A DNA stretch of 55,361 bases from an uncultured Bacteroidales bacterium. GTDB lineage: Bacteria > Bacteroidota > Bacteroidia > Bacteroidales > UBA932. Below, piece after piece: positions 17,231 to 27,458 of this stretch (the stretch's first letter is position 1; each line of letters begins with the position of its first letter). Made by a program: the position numbers and the translations under genes. Under the pieces are notes generated by a model. That model made no database searches. It had not been told where the DNA came from and saw nothing but the letters and a program-made list of their open reading frames with translations. The stretch lies in assembly GCA_946187975.1 (NCBI GenBank), contig CAMHTE010000003.1, positions 1 through 55,361 of the forward strand, written 5' to 3'.

Positions 17231-20200
17231 TTAGAAGTAAAGTTGAATACCTGCCTGTACGCTCTTTGTGAGCGGGTAGGATACGCCGGCGGTGTGGGCC
17301 AGTTCGGGGTCCCACAGCTTGAAAGGCGAGATAATGAACAGGTTGGTGCCCGTGCAGTAAACGCGGAACTTGTCCTTATACGACCATCCGAGTTCTACGT
17401 TCTTCAGGCGCAGGAAGCGGCCGTCGTAAAGCCAGAAGGTGGACGCAGGAGTATTGTTGGCATTGTATTCCCAGTCCAGACGCGGGTAAGCGGCGTTCGG
17501 GTTGGGATTATCCTCGCTCCAGTGATTGTCGGCCACCCATTGGAACATGTTGAAGCCGCGGTTCGTCTTGCTGACGAAGGGATGTACGGACGCGTGCATG
17601 AGTATCGAAACCTTGGCACGGCCGGCGAAGAAGAAGGAGAAGTCCCATGACCTGTACTTCATGGAGGCACCGAAGCCGTAGTTAATCTCCGGAACGGTAG
17701 GATTGCCTATGTAGGTCATGTCGTTGTCGTCAATGCGGTCATCGCCGTTCATGTCCAGGTACTTGATATCGCCCGGCTTGTACCCTACCTTATAGGTCTG
17801 GACCGGGGACAGGTCTATGTCGTCCTGGTCTTCGAACAGCCCGAGGGCTACGAGACCGTAGGGGGCTTTAACGGAAACCCCGATTTTCGACTGGTACGGA
17901 TAAGGCTGAACCTCAGGTTCGTCGTACTCGGTAATCTCATTGTGCGCATAGGTGAAGGTTCCGCGTACCGAGATAGAGAATTCCCTGTTGAAAATGCGGT
18001 TGTACTCCATGCTGGCATCGAAGCCCCGGTTACGCACTCCGCCTATGTTACCCTTGGGCGAAACGCCTGTGAGTCCGGCTGTGGCCGGGAGCACCTGACG
18101 GGACATGAAGATACCGGAACGGTTTTCCTCGAAGAGGTCCATGATGAGCTTAAGCCTCTTTTTTACCCCTATTTCGAGTCCGAGGTCATGTTTACGGCTG
18201 ATCTCCCAGGTTGCGTCCTCGTTACCCCAAAGGCTAACGGCATTGCCACGTTCGGCCGAGAATCCGTTCTGGCCGGAGCCCTGGACGAAGCGGCTGTTGA
18301 TATTCATGCTGACCGTGGAGATGTACGGGAAACGCTGCGACAGGTAGTCGTTACCGGAAAGGCCGTATGAATAGCGGATCTTCAGCAGGTCCACGGTGTT
18401 CCGAAGCGAATCCCAGAAAGGCTCGTTGGAAATGATCCAGCCGGCGGCCATCGAAGGGAAGAAACCCCAGCGGTGCCCGCGCATGAAGTTCTCGGAACCG
18501 TTGTATCCGAAGTTGCCTTCAAGCACGTAGCGGTTCAGGAGTGTGTAGGAAAGACGTCCGGCAAAGCCCTGTTCGCGGCGCGGCAGGCGGTCGTTGTAGC
18601 TGGACGCCTGATTGTCCACGTGTTCCTTCTGATGATAAAGCAGCACTGCGTTGACGGTATGGGGGCCGAAACTGCGCGCATACTCTATGTTGGACTGGAT
18701 GTTAACCTCGTGGTAGCCGCTCGAGGACGTGCTGGAAGTCATGAATTTGGAGCCTTCCGTTCCCAGCATAGAAAGGGAATGAACCTCTTCCCCAGTACCG
18801 GGATCGATGGTTACTCCGCTGTAGCGATAGAGCCATGGGGCCTTGCGGAAGGTCAGCGTGGCCGCAGTATAGGAGTAGAAGGAAACCTGTCCCCAAAGTT
18901 TGAGGCCCGGGGTAATCATCTTGAGGTCCTGGTCCAGTCGGACGGAAGTGGCCGAATTCTCGGTAAACTGTTTGCGGTATCCTTCGGAGAGGTCCCTGTA
19001 AGGGTTGCACCAGCCGGTGGTTCCGTCCCATTCGTTGGTTCCTCCGAAAATAACGTAGTCGGCATCGGGAATCCAGGATGTGGGATAGGTGGGCGACACG
19101 TTCACAGGGTTTGCCTGAAGGGCTCCGGCAAAGTAGTGAGAGGTGTCGTAATACGGCATGTTCTTGTAGAACAGGATGGTGGTCATCTTGATGGAGGCCT
19201 TGGTGGTATTGGTCAGCCTCGCTGTGACGTTGCTCTGGAACGAGTACTTCCGCGCATTCAGGCTCGTGTCGAACGGCACTTCCGGCGAGTTGCGTATCAT
19301 ACTGTTCTGGTTCGAGAACATGGCGCTAAGGAAGTAATCGACGCGGTTACCGCCACCGCGGATGTTCACGTCCGCACTCTGGGCGGTCGCGTAATCGTTG
19401 AAGAGCAGGTCGTACCAGTTGATGTTGGGATACTCGTAGGAGTTCTCACCAGCCCTGGCCGCGGCAATCTTGTCCGCGGGATAGTAGTCCCAGCCCCCGC
19501 GGGCGCGCATGGCCTCGTTGTAATTCTCCATATAGGTGAGTCCGTCCGCGATTTCGGAAACCTTGGTGAAGGTGTTCAGGGTGGAATTGAAATGCACGTT
19601 TATGGACATTTTGTCCGACACCCGTCCGCTCTTGGTGGTGATTATCATAACACCGTTTGCACCGCGGCTACCGTAAAGGGCCGTAGCGGCCGCATCCTTC
19701 AACACCGCGAAACTCTCGATGGACTCCGGCGAAATGCCGTCCAGCACCGCAGTGTTCACCTCTATGCCGTCCAGAATGTAAAGAGGGGTGGAATTGGAGC
19801 CGAAGGTGGAAATACCGCGGATCCAGAACTTGGAACCGTCCATGCCGGGCTCACCGGAAGACTGGGTCGAAATAACGCCGGCCAGGTTACCCGCGAATGC
19901 CTGCGAAAGGGTAGGCGTGTGCAGGGCCTTGAGCTTGTCCGGATTGATGGTCTCGACTGACGTGACCATGGACTCCTTTTTCTGGGTGGTACCGAAAGCC
20001 ACCACAACGGCCTCTTCCAGTGCCTGGGTAGATTCGTCCAGGAGCACCATACGGAAGTAATTGGCATTGCCGGAAGTGGCAACCGACTTGTCCAGATAAC
20101 CCAGCATGGAGAACGTAATCTCCTTCACTTCGGGGCCGACGGTTATGGAATAATTACCGTCCAGGTCAGTCAGGGTTCCGTTTGTGGTACCAGGCACAAA

Positions 20201-20620
20201 TACCGTTACGCCAACGAGCGGCGTACGGTCTGTAGTGGACACTACGGTACCCGTAAAAGTACGTTTCCCCGCCGGAGCCGCAGATGCTCCTGAAGGTTTG
20301 CGGGAATCATCCTTCTTGTCCTTGTAAAGCACTATCTGGCGGCCTTCGATGCGTGCGGCCATCTGCTGCGAAGCGAGCGCACGGTTCAGCACCAGCAGTA
20401 TGTCCTCGCCCTTGGTTTCCAACGAAACCTTTTGGTCCATCTCCAGTTCGGAGGTGCGATATGCGAAGGAATAACCGCTCTGCTTTTCGATATCCTGCAG
20501 GAAAGCCTTCACGGTGACGTTCTGCCAGTTGCCGGAAACCTTACGGGTCTGAGCGTCCGCAAGCAACGGCAGGACAGACAGGACCACCAGCAACAGGAGC
20601 CGTCTTACTGTTTTGTACAT
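17231..20620 (-). CDS. SusC/RagA family TonB-dependent transporter with N-terminal STN domain
   Basis: 1129 aa; STN region (VSGNWQNVTVKAFLQDIEKQSGYSFAYRTSELEMDQKVSLE), carboxypeptidase-like domain, plug (IRGISTFGSNSTPLYILDGIEV, SRGANGVMIITTK). Confidence 0.93.
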   Translation of the reverse strand: MYKTVRRLLLLVVLSVLPLLADAQTRKVSGNWQNVTVKAFLQDIEKQSGYSFAYRTSELEMDQKVSLETKGEDILLVLNRALASQQMAARIEGRQIVLYKDKKDDSRKPSGASAAPAGKRTFTGTVVSTTDRTPLVGVTVFVPGTTNGTLTDLDGNYSITVGPEVKEITFSMLGYLDKSVATSGNANYFRMVLLDESTQALEEAVVVAFGTTQKKESMVTSVETINPDKLKALHTPTLSQAFAGNLAGVISTQSSGEPGMDGSKFWIRGISTFGSNSTPLYILDGIEVNTAVLDGISPESIESFAVLKDAAATALYGSRGANGVMIITTKSGRVSDKMSINVHFNSTLNTFTKVSEIADGLTYMENYNEAMRARGGWDYYPADKIAAARAGENSYEYPNINWYDLLFNDYATAQSADVNIRGGGNRVDYFLSAMFSNQNSMIRNSPEVPFDTSLNARKYSFQSNVTARLTNTTKASIKMTTILFYKNMPYYDTSHYFAGALQANPVNVSPTYPTSWIPDADYVIFGGTNEWDGTTGWCNPYRDLSEGYRKQFTENSATSVRLDQDLKMITPGLKLWGQVSFYSYTAATLTFRKAPWLYRYSGVTIDPGTGEEVHSLSMLGTEGSKFMTSSTSSSGYHEVNIQSNIEYARSFGPHTVNAVLLYHQKEHVDNQASSYNDRLPRREQGFAGRLSYTLLNRYVLEGNFGYNGSENFMRGHRWGFFPSMAAGWIISNEPFWDSLRNTVDLLKIRYSYGLSGNDYLSQRFPYISTVSMNINSRFVQGSGQNGFSAERGNAVSLWGNEDATWEISRKHDLGLEIGVKKRLKLIMDLFEENRSGIFMSRQVLPATAGLTGVSPKGNIGGVRNRGFDASMEYNRIFNREFSISVRGTFTYAHNEITEYDEPEVQPYPYQSKIGVSVKAPYGLVALGLFEDQDDIDLSPVQTYKVGYKPGDIKYLDMNGDDRIDDNDMTYIGNPTVPEINYGFGASMKYRSWDFSFFFAGRAKVSILMHASVHPFVSKTNRGFNMFQWVADNHWSEDNPNPNAAYPRLDWEYNANNTPASTFWLYDGRFLRLKNVELGWSYKDKFRVYCTGTNLFIISPFKLWDPELAHTAGVSYPLTKSVQAGIQLYF

Positions 20621-20650
20621 AGAGGTATTGTTTGAAATAGTTATTTTGAG

Positions 20651-21631
20651 TTATCGTACGAGCACCACATGCCCGTCATCTATAAAGCGGACGTTACAGT
20701 CGGCGAGGAAAGACACTATGGAGAAAATCTTCTCCTTGGCCTCGTCCCCCACCTTGAGGGTAATGCGTCTGTCCAGATCCACGTCGCCGGCGGTCGTAAC
20801 CTTGACCAGGTACCTGTGTTCGAGGTTTTCCAGCACCTTACCGAGCGGCAGGTCGTCGAACTCCATCACAGGGCGGATCCAGCTTACGTAATCGCCGGTA
20901 TCGACAGTACGGACTGTGCTTCCGCCAAGCATCCTGTCATAAGTCAGCTGTTCGCCAGGCGAAAGGGTTACGGGCGACACGTTCCCGCCTTCGATACGTA
21001 CGGATCCGGACACCAGGGTAATCTGGTCTTCGTTATAAAGGCCGGAATGACGCACGCAGAAGCGCGTACCCAGTACCCTCACGGTCAGGTCGCCGGCAGT
21101 CACGAAGAACGGACGTCCGTCGCTGACCACATCGAAGTAACCCTCACCCTCCAACGTTACACAGCGCTTGGATGAGCTTGTATAGTTACTCTCGTAAGAG
21201 AGGGAACTGCCGTTGTTGAGCCAGACAACAGTACCGTCGGGCAGGGAGAACTCTCCCTTGGAATGGTTGGAGGTGACCATGCAGATGGAGGAAGGCTCCT
21301 TGCCGGACTTGCTGCGCAGCAGGTGCCAGGACAAATCGGTCAGGGCCACAACAATCGCGAAGGCCACGGCCAGCCTGGCAAGGCGTACCGGCATACGGCT
21401 TCCGGTCCGGCTCTTTTCCGTGTGACGGTGCAAAACACTAAGTTTATTGCGCCGGACAAGGGTAGAGTCGGTAATGTCTTCAGCCGACTTTGCTTCCCAC
21501 TGGCGGTAGAGGGCGTCATCTTTGGCGTCCTGGCCGTCAGGCTCCACAAGCCAACTGCCGAAGGCATCGGCTACCTCCTTAGGGTAGTCGCCTGCCATAA
21601 AGCGGTCTATTATATTTTTCTTCATTCCCAT
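20651..21631 (-). CDS. FecR-family anti-sigma factor
   Basis: 326 aa; FSLPDGTVVWLNNGSSLSYESNYTSSSKRCVTLEGEGYFDV, C-terminal DUF4974-like segment; between sigma and susC. Confidence 0.9.
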   Translation of the reverse strand: MGMKKNIIDRFMAGDYPKEVADAFGSWLVEPDGQDAKDDALYRQWEAKSAEDITDSTLVRRNKLSVLHRHTEKSRTGSRMPVRLARLAVAFAIVVALTDLSWHLLRSKSGKEPSSICMVTSNHSKGEFSLPDGTVVWLNNGSSLSYESNYTSSSKRCVTLEGEGYFDVVSDGRPFFVTAGDLTVRVLGTRFCVRHSGLYNEDQITLVSGSVRIEGGNVSPVTLSPGEQLTYDRMLGGSTVRTVDTGDYVSWIRPVMEFDDLPLGKVLENLEHRYLVKVTTAGDVDLDRRITLKVGDEAKEKIFSIVSFLADCNVRFIDDGHVVLVR

Positions 21632-21653
21632 TTCGTGTATATAAGACTGTTTT

Positions 21654-22190
21654 TCAGAACAAGGACCCCAGTTCCCGCAGTTGGGAAAGTGCTTTTCCCA
21701 TGTGATATTCTACGGTTTTGAGGGCTAGACCCGTTTTTTCGGCCACCTCCGCGTTGGAGAGCCCGAAGTGACGGCTGAGGCGGAACACTCTCTGGCGCTG
21801 TTCGGGCATTGCCTCCAGGGTGAGGTTGACGAGCAGGAGCATGTCCCTTACGTCCTCCTCGCGGGAAAGGTCTCCCCCGAACAGTTCCGGAAGATCTTCC
21901 GGCATAATGTTGCTGTCCTTCGGAACTATGCGGTTCCGCATATAGTGGTCGTAGATGGCATGCCTCACCATGGTGAAAAGGTATGCCTTGAAAGAACGGA
22001 CCCCACGCAGCGATTTGCGCCGCTGCCACACCCTCAGGAACACGTCCTGACATATGTCTTCCGACAGGGATTTGTCCTTGAGCAGGGCGGTAGAAAACGA
22101 CTCGACGAGCGGAGCATACTTCAGATAGAAGTAGTCAAAGACCTCGTATGATCCGCCCGCGAGCCGCTGTATGTACTCAGATTCCTGCAC
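21654..22190 (-). CDS. ECF RNA polymerase sigma-70 factor (GTG start)
   Basis: 178 aa; AEDICQDVFLRVW-type region 2 (SEDICQDVFLRVWQRR) and region 4 HTH (LSNAEVAEKTGLALKTVEYHMGKALSQLRE). Codon at 22190-22188 is GTG, preceded in frame by TGA. Confidence 0.9.
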   Translation of the reverse strand: MQESEYIQRLAGGSYEVFDYFYLKYAPLVESFSTALLKDKSLSEDICQDVFLRVWQRRKSLRGVRSFKAYLFTMVRHAIYDHYMRNRIVPKDSNIMPEDLPELFGGDLSREEDVRDMLLLVNLTLEAMPEQRQRVFRLSRHFGLSNAEVAEKTGLALKTVEYHMGKALSQLRELGSLF

Positions 22191-22195
22191 TCAGG

Positions 22196-24613
22196 TTAGT
22201 TTATATCGACAAATTCGTAACTAAAGGCTGCTCCGGAGCCCATGTTGCCCACGAGGTTAACGCCCTTTTCGACGGCGGCTCCGAGGACCTTAGATGCAGA
22301 GGTAACCGTTTCGTGCTTGTCTTCCGCACCGAGGGTAACGCCTCCGTTGGAGCGGAAGGCCCCGAGGAAAGCACCGGCTGTGCATTCTCCGTCACAGCTT
22401 ATCGTGCAGTTCAGGGTATCGCCCTTCCAGGTCTTGGCATACTTGCCGTTAATCGCACCGCACAAACCGCCTACGCGCACACCGCTGTCGGATGTGGTTA
22501 TGGAGATGTTGCCGTTGCTCGCGTTATCGTCAAGGTTCGCCAGAACGAATCCGATCAGGCCTCCTATTTCGCTGAAATAGTTGACGGTTCCAACAACCTT
22601 GGCCTTCGCGTTGGATACCACCACTTCGCCGTCGTTAGTACAGCCGGTAAGGGATCCGTAGAGACCTCCGCACACTCCGCCGATAAACACATAGGATTCG
22701 GTTGTGGATGTAATTTTTCCGGTATTGGAACATCCGGTCACGGTATGGCCATAAGTCTCGTTTCCGGAGCCGAACACGCCGCCTAAATAGCTTGCATTCT
22801 TCTCGGCATGCCATCCGTTCTGCATCGTGAGGGCGCCGCTGTTGGAACAGTTGGAAACGGTAGTGTTACCGGCATTGTAATGGCCAATAATACCTCCGCA
22901 ACGGAGCTGTTGGGAACAGTTGGTTTCCTGCACAAGGCAGTTGGCATCGAAGGTTACCTCCTTGGCATTTGAGCAGCCGCTCACGCTTCCGTTGTTCTGC
23001 CACCCTATGACGCCGCCGGCACGGAACCAGCGGACACGGGACTTGAACAGTACCGGGGTTGAATTATCATCGTTTTTGCAGTCGATGACAGGCACATTGC
23101 ACCATCCAACTACGCCGCCAAGGTTGGCAGAACTTCCGTTCTCGGGATTCATGTCCAGATCAGTCCTGAGTTCGCCGTAGTTGCTGCAACCGGAAAGGAC
23201 TTCTTCCTCAGAATAATCCTTGCCGCTCACTGCGCCCGCGACTCCTCCGAACACGATTTCGTTGATCTTACCCGCTCCCCTTTCATTACTGGTGCCATTG
23301 GCAAAAGTGCCCGCGAGGGTGACGGATCCGCGGTTGATGCAATCCTTCACTGAGAAAGCAGCATAAGCCACGACTCCACCGACGGCCGGACGGGTACAAC
23401 CAGTTTCGCTTTTATCGACCGTATACGACACAGCGCCTTCGTTGGTACAGGAAAGCACGCGACCCTGGAAATAGCCGGCTACGCCGCCTACGTTGCCATA
23501 GGTTCCGCTATCGTTGGTGCCGATGGAAAAACTAACCGAACCAGTGTTACTGCAACCGCGGATGTTACCGATATTGGCAACGTCTCCGTCAAATTTGGTA
23601 ACAGTGCTGGTGCCTAAAACACCTCCCAGGAAGGTTTTTGCCGGAGTGCCCGTGTAAGCCAGGACAATCTTTCCGGTATTGTGGCAGTCCAAAATAAGGT
23701 CGGCATCCACGGCCGGAGCGGCATCGCAATAACCAACTACGCCTCCTATCACATGCTCGTCGGCGGCGGAAGTCATGGAGAGGGTGATGTCGCCCTTGTT
23801 GGTGCAGCCGCTAATGGTGCCCTGAAGGCGTCCCACGATGGCTCCGAGCCTGGCGGTAGCGGTGAAGGCTTCGGTACGGGTAATGGGCGCGTTGTTGACG
23901 CAGCCGCTTACAACTCCTCCGGCAAGAACGTGTCCGGCGACGAAGGCTATATCGTTACCTTCACCTGCCTCGAGTTTGCAGGAAGCGTCTACGATCAGGT
24001 CTTTCACCGTTCCCTCGAGGGTGGTGAAGAGAGGACCCGTAGCACTGTAGTTTTTGAGAGCCTTGCCGTTACCGTTGAAAACACCGGCGAACGAAGCGGC
24101 AGGTGTTACGGTAAGACCAGTAAGGTCAAGGTCAGCGCCCAGGGTAACCACATCGGTAGCCGCGCAGTCGGCGGCGTATACGTCCAGCCACGAAACGAGC
24201 AGAGCTGCATCGTTGATGGTAAGAGGATAGCTTATCGTCCCTGACGACTCAGTGGCCACATTCGCTATTTCGGACCATTCCGAACGGTTCTTGGAAGAAG
24301 CTATCGCCTGCACGCGCACCTTATATTGAGTTTCGGGTTCGAGGCCGGTAATGCGATAGGAAAGTTCAGTAGTCCTTCCGGCCATGGAGAACTCCGCGTC
24401 GGAAGCAAGGCAGTAATCTACCTGATACTGCCTGGCTCCCTCCACAGCTCCCCATGTAACGGTAAGGCTGGTGGTAGTGGCCTCCACTTGTATTACGGGG
24501 GCCGTCAGATTTACGTCTTTATTCTCCGCCTTTGAAGCGGGGTCTTCCTCCTTGCCGCAGGCCGCGAGGGAAATCGCGGCCAGTGCGGAAAAGATCAAAT
24601 TACGGAATTTCAT
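22196..24613 (-). CDS. FN3 plus GLUG-like repeat surface lipoprotein (paralogue A)
   Basis: 805 aa; lipobox ALAAISLAACGKEED, fibronectin type III-like segment (APVIQVEATTTSLTVTWGAVEGARQYQVDY), then repeated GGVVGYxxxxVxxCxNxGxI units. Confidence 0.8.
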   Translation of the reverse strand: MKFRNLIFSALAAISLAACGKEEDPASKAENKDVNLTAPVIQVEATTTSLTVTWGAVEGARQYQVDYCLASDAEFSMAGRTTELSYRITGLEPETQYKVRVQAIASSKNRSEWSEIANVATESSGTISYPLTINDAALLVSWLDVYAADCAATDVVTLGADLDLTGLTVTPAASFAGVFNGNGKALKNYSATGPLFTTLEGTVKDLIVDASCKLEAGEGNDIAFVAGHVLAGGVVSGCVNNAPITRTEAFTATARLGAIVGRLQGTISGCTNKGDITLSMTSAADEHVIGGVVGYCDAAPAVDADLILDCHNTGKIVLAYTGTPAKTFLGGVLGTSTVTKFDGDVANIGNIRGCSNTGSVSFSIGTNDSGTYGNVGGVAGYFQGRVLSCTNEGAVSYTVDKSETGCTRPAVGGVVAYAAFSVKDCINRGSVTLAGTFANGTSNERGAGKINEIVFGGVAGAVSGKDYSEEEVLSGCSNYGELRTDLDMNPENGSSANLGGVVGWCNVPVIDCKNDDNSTPVLFKSRVRWFRAGGVIGWQNNGSVSGCSNAKEVTFDANCLVQETNCSQQLRCGGIIGHYNAGNTTVSNCSNSGALTMQNGWHAEKNASYLGGVFGSGNETYGHTVTGCSNTGKITSTTESYVFIGGVCGGLYGSLTGCTNDGEVVVSNAKAKVVGTVNYFSEIGGLIGFVLANLDDNASNGNISITTSDSGVRVGGLCGAINGKYAKTWKGDTLNCTISCDGECTAGAFLGAFRSNGGVTLGAEDKHETVTSASKVLGAAVEKGVNLVGNMGSGAAFSYEFVDIN

Positions 24614-24627
24614 ATTATATCTCGCAA

Positions 24628-27444
24628 TTAAAGGATATCAAGATAAGTGTCGACCACGCTTCCGGGGCCTGTACCAAAGTCTCCAACGATGTTGGAGCCA
24701 GTTACAACCGCTCCTTTGAAGCGGGCGGATGCAGCCACTGTTTCGTGGCTGTCTTCCGTGCCGAGGGTCACTGTTCCGGAACTACGGAATGCACCTAGGA
24801 TAGCTCCGCCGATGCAGGCGCCGTCGCAACTGACCGTGCAGCTGATGGTGTCACCTTTCCAGGTCTTGCTGTAATTGTTCTGTCCACCGACAAGACCTCC
24901 TACGCGGACGGACTCATCACAACTGGTAAGCGAAACGTTGCCGTTGCTCTCATTGCCGGTGAGATCTGCCACGGACAGACCGACAAGGCCACCTACTTCG
25001 CTGAAATAGTTGACGGTCCCTACGACCTTGGCTTTTGCATTGGAAATGACCACAGCGCCATCATTCACGCAGTTGGTAAGAGTTCCATACATTACTCCGC
25101 AGAGGCCACCAACCAACAGATAGGAGGCGGAGGTGGAAGTAATGGTTCCGGTGTTGTGGCAGCCGTGAACGTCGTTGGAGTTACGGGCGGAGTCTCCCAG
25201 TATGCCACCCAAGCAACTCTCTTTACTTTCATTGTGCCAACCGTTCTGGAGGGTAAGAGCACCGCTGTTGGAACAGTTCTCGATTACGCCGTTATAGGGA
25301 GCAAAATAACCAACTATACCACCGCAACGGGCCTGTACAGAGCATTTATTGGGAGATCCCGCAGTATTGTTGAGGTCGAAGGTAATATCCTTTGCGTTGG
25401 AACTCTCGTGAACATACCCGGAAGCAACGTATCCCACTATTCCTCCTGCACGAGGATATCCTGCGCGCGTCTTGATATATACGGCGGAAGGAGTGGCCTC
25501 GTTGGCATTATGGCAGTTGCGGATATGAATGTTGCAGTAGCCTACTATTCCACCAATGTTTAATCCTCCGGAAGCGCCATCAGCGCCTCTGACGTCCGTA
25601 GTAAGTGCTCCGTAATTGTAGCATCCGGAAACTTCCTCACTTGCCACAAAGGCCTTGCTTCCGACTCCACCCGCGATGCCGCCAAACAGCATTTCATGGC
25701 TGGCACCGGCGCCACGGTCGTTGGCAGTTGCAGAATAGAATCCACCTTCAAGGGTGACAGATCCACGGTTGATGCAGTTCTTGACGGAGAACGCCGAATA
25801 ACCCACCACACCACCTATTGCAGGACGGCGACAGACACGATTCTCGACTTTTTCCGCTACATAAGATACGGCACCTTCGTTTGTGCAGGAAAGCACGCGG
25901 CCCTCAAAATAACCTGCTACGCCTCCAACGTTGGCGTGCGTTCCGCCACCGTTGGTTCCTACAGAATAGCTTACATCACCGGTGTTTGTGCAGCTGCGGA
26001 TGTTGCCTATGTTGGCAGGGGCCGAACTAAACCCGGTAGCGGTGCTGGTGCCAAGGACTCCTCCGAGGAAGGTCTTGGCAGGTGTACCCGAGTAGCTGAG
26101 GGTAATGTCACCGGTGTTGTGGCAGTCGGAAATCTTGTCCACATCGGTTTCGGCAGCGGCATCGCAATAACCTACCACGCCGCCTACCACATGCTCGTTG
26201 GCGGCAGAAGCCATTGTGAGGGTGATGTTACCGTTGTTGGTGCAGCCGCTCATGGTGCCCTGGAGGCGTCCTACGATGGCTCCGACCTTAGCAGTTGAAG
26301 TAAAGTCGACAGTACGGGTAATAGGAGCGTCGTTGACACAACCGGTAACGCTGCCTCCGGCAAGCACATGCCCGACGATGAAGGCAATGTCGCCTCCGTC
26401 ACCTGCAGCAAGACTGGAAGTGGATGCAATGCTTATGTTCTTGACGGTGCCGGACACTTCAGTGAAAAGTGGTGAGGCAGCGGCCCAGTTGGCTATGGTA
26501 TGGTTCTGTCCGTCCAATTCTCCGGCAAATCCGGAAGCACTCTCGAAGGACTCGGTGGCCGAGGCAAAGTCGATATCAGCGGTGATTACGAATTTGTCGG
26601 ACGCAGAGAACGTGTGGGCGATTTTAAGGAAGCGGATCAGTTCGTCGGCATTCTTAATGGTGTTGGCATTGGCCGGATTGATGAGCAGGAGAGAACTGCG
26701 GTCGATGGTGTAGGCCGATTTACTGGAGAAATGCTTGATAACATTGGAACTGCCGTCCATTACATCCACCGTAAAGGCGTAGGTACCGGTAGGCAGAGGC
26801 ATCCAGAACTCCCTATTGAGAGTGCCAGCAGCGAAGTTGATGGTAACGGACTTTTCGGACGCAGTAAGCGTGGAAGCCGTGGCAATCTGCGCGTCGGCGT
26901 CGGTGTAATCAGCCACCACGAAGGAACCATTGAGCTTGGTATCAGCAGCCACCACGATGCTTTCCGCCGTGGAAGGAAGGTTGCGAAGGTCGAGCTTGAG
27001 CACGCCTGCAAGGTTTCTGAAAGTAATGCTGGATCCGGACACGCTACCTACGAGGGCGGCGTTGTTCTGGGTGCCGTCCAGGGTGTAGGCTGCGGGGAGG
27101 GTCACAGTGAGGGCGTTACCGGCCAGTGAGGGGGCGAGGGCGGCGGGATGCACGGCCATAACGGCGGTGCCACCGTCCAGGTCACCGGTGAAATCCGCCT
27201 TTGCGGAACCTTCGCTGGTGGTGGTGAATTCCTGCCATGCGCTCTTGCTGGTGTAAACCTTAATGGCGTCGCCTGTGTTCCAGGTCATTACGCCTGCGTC
27301 GGTCACCGAAGTACGCATGCTGAGGACTTCGGCGGTAAGGACATCGGGGCCGTTGGATTCAGGCCCGGCTGGCAGCTCGTTTTTAGTACATGCTGCAAAG
27401 GAGAGTGCCGCAACGGCGGCTGCGATAAGCAAATACTGTTTCAT
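24628..27444 (-). CDS. Fimbrillin-like N-terminus plus GLUG-like repeat surface lipoprotein (paralogue B)
   Basis: 938 aa; lipobox ALSFAACTKNELPA, fimbrillin-like N-terminal region (WNTGDAIKVYTS...LLLINPANAN), then the same repeat series as paralogue A. Confidence 0.8.
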   Translation of the reverse strand: MKQYLLIAAAVAALSFAACTKNELPAGPESNGPDVLTAEVLSMRTSVTDAGVMTWNTGDAIKVYTSKSAWQEFTTTSEGSAKADFTGDLDGGTAVMAVHPAALAPSLAGNALTVTLPAAYTLDGTQNNAALVGSVSGSSITFRNLAGVLKLDLRNLPSTAESIVVAADTKLNGSFVVADYTDADAQIATASTLTASEKSVTINFAAGTLNREFWMPLPTGTYAFTVDVMDGSSNVIKHFSSKSAYTIDRSSLLLINPANANTIKNADELIRFLKIAHTFSASDKFVITADIDFASATESFESASGFAGELDGQNHTIANWAAASPLFTEVSGTVKNISIASTSSLAAGDGGDIAFIVGHVLAGGSVTGCVNDAPITRTVDFTSTAKVGAIVGRLQGTMSGCTNNGNITLTMASAANEHVVGGVVGYCDAAAETDVDKISDCHNTGDITLSYSGTPAKTFLGGVLGTSTATGFSSAPANIGNIRSCTNTGDVSYSVGTNGGGTHANVGGVAGYFEGRVLSCTNEGAVSYVAEKVENRVCRRPAIGGVVGYSAFSVKNCINRGSVTLEGGFYSATANDRGAGASHEMLFGGIAGGVGSKAFVASEEVSGCYNYGALTTDVRGADGASGGLNIGGIVGYCNIHIRNCHNANEATPSAVYIKTRAGYPRAGGIVGYVASGYVHESSNAKDITFDLNNTAGSPNKCSVQARCGGIVGYFAPYNGVIENCSNSGALTLQNGWHNESKESCLGGILGDSARNSNDVHGCHNTGTITSTSASYLLVGGLCGVMYGTLTNCVNDGAVVISNAKAKVVGTVNYFSEVGGLVGLSVADLTGNESNGNVSLTSCDESVRVGGLVGGQNNYSKTWKGDTISCTVSCDGACIGGAILGAFRSSGTVTLGTEDSHETVAASARFKGAVVTGSNIVGDFGTGPGSVVDTYLDIL

Positions 27445-27458
27445 GGCATCTTCCTTTT

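Noticed and set aside
18473-19960. 495-aa plus-strand ORF opposite susC
   Set aside because: Antisense shadow; susC plug and barrel motifs support the minus strand.
22196-27444. CRISPR-like or short-unit DNA repeat array
   Set aside because: The periodicity is at protein level (GLUG-like repeats); DNA units are diverged and not evenly spaced.
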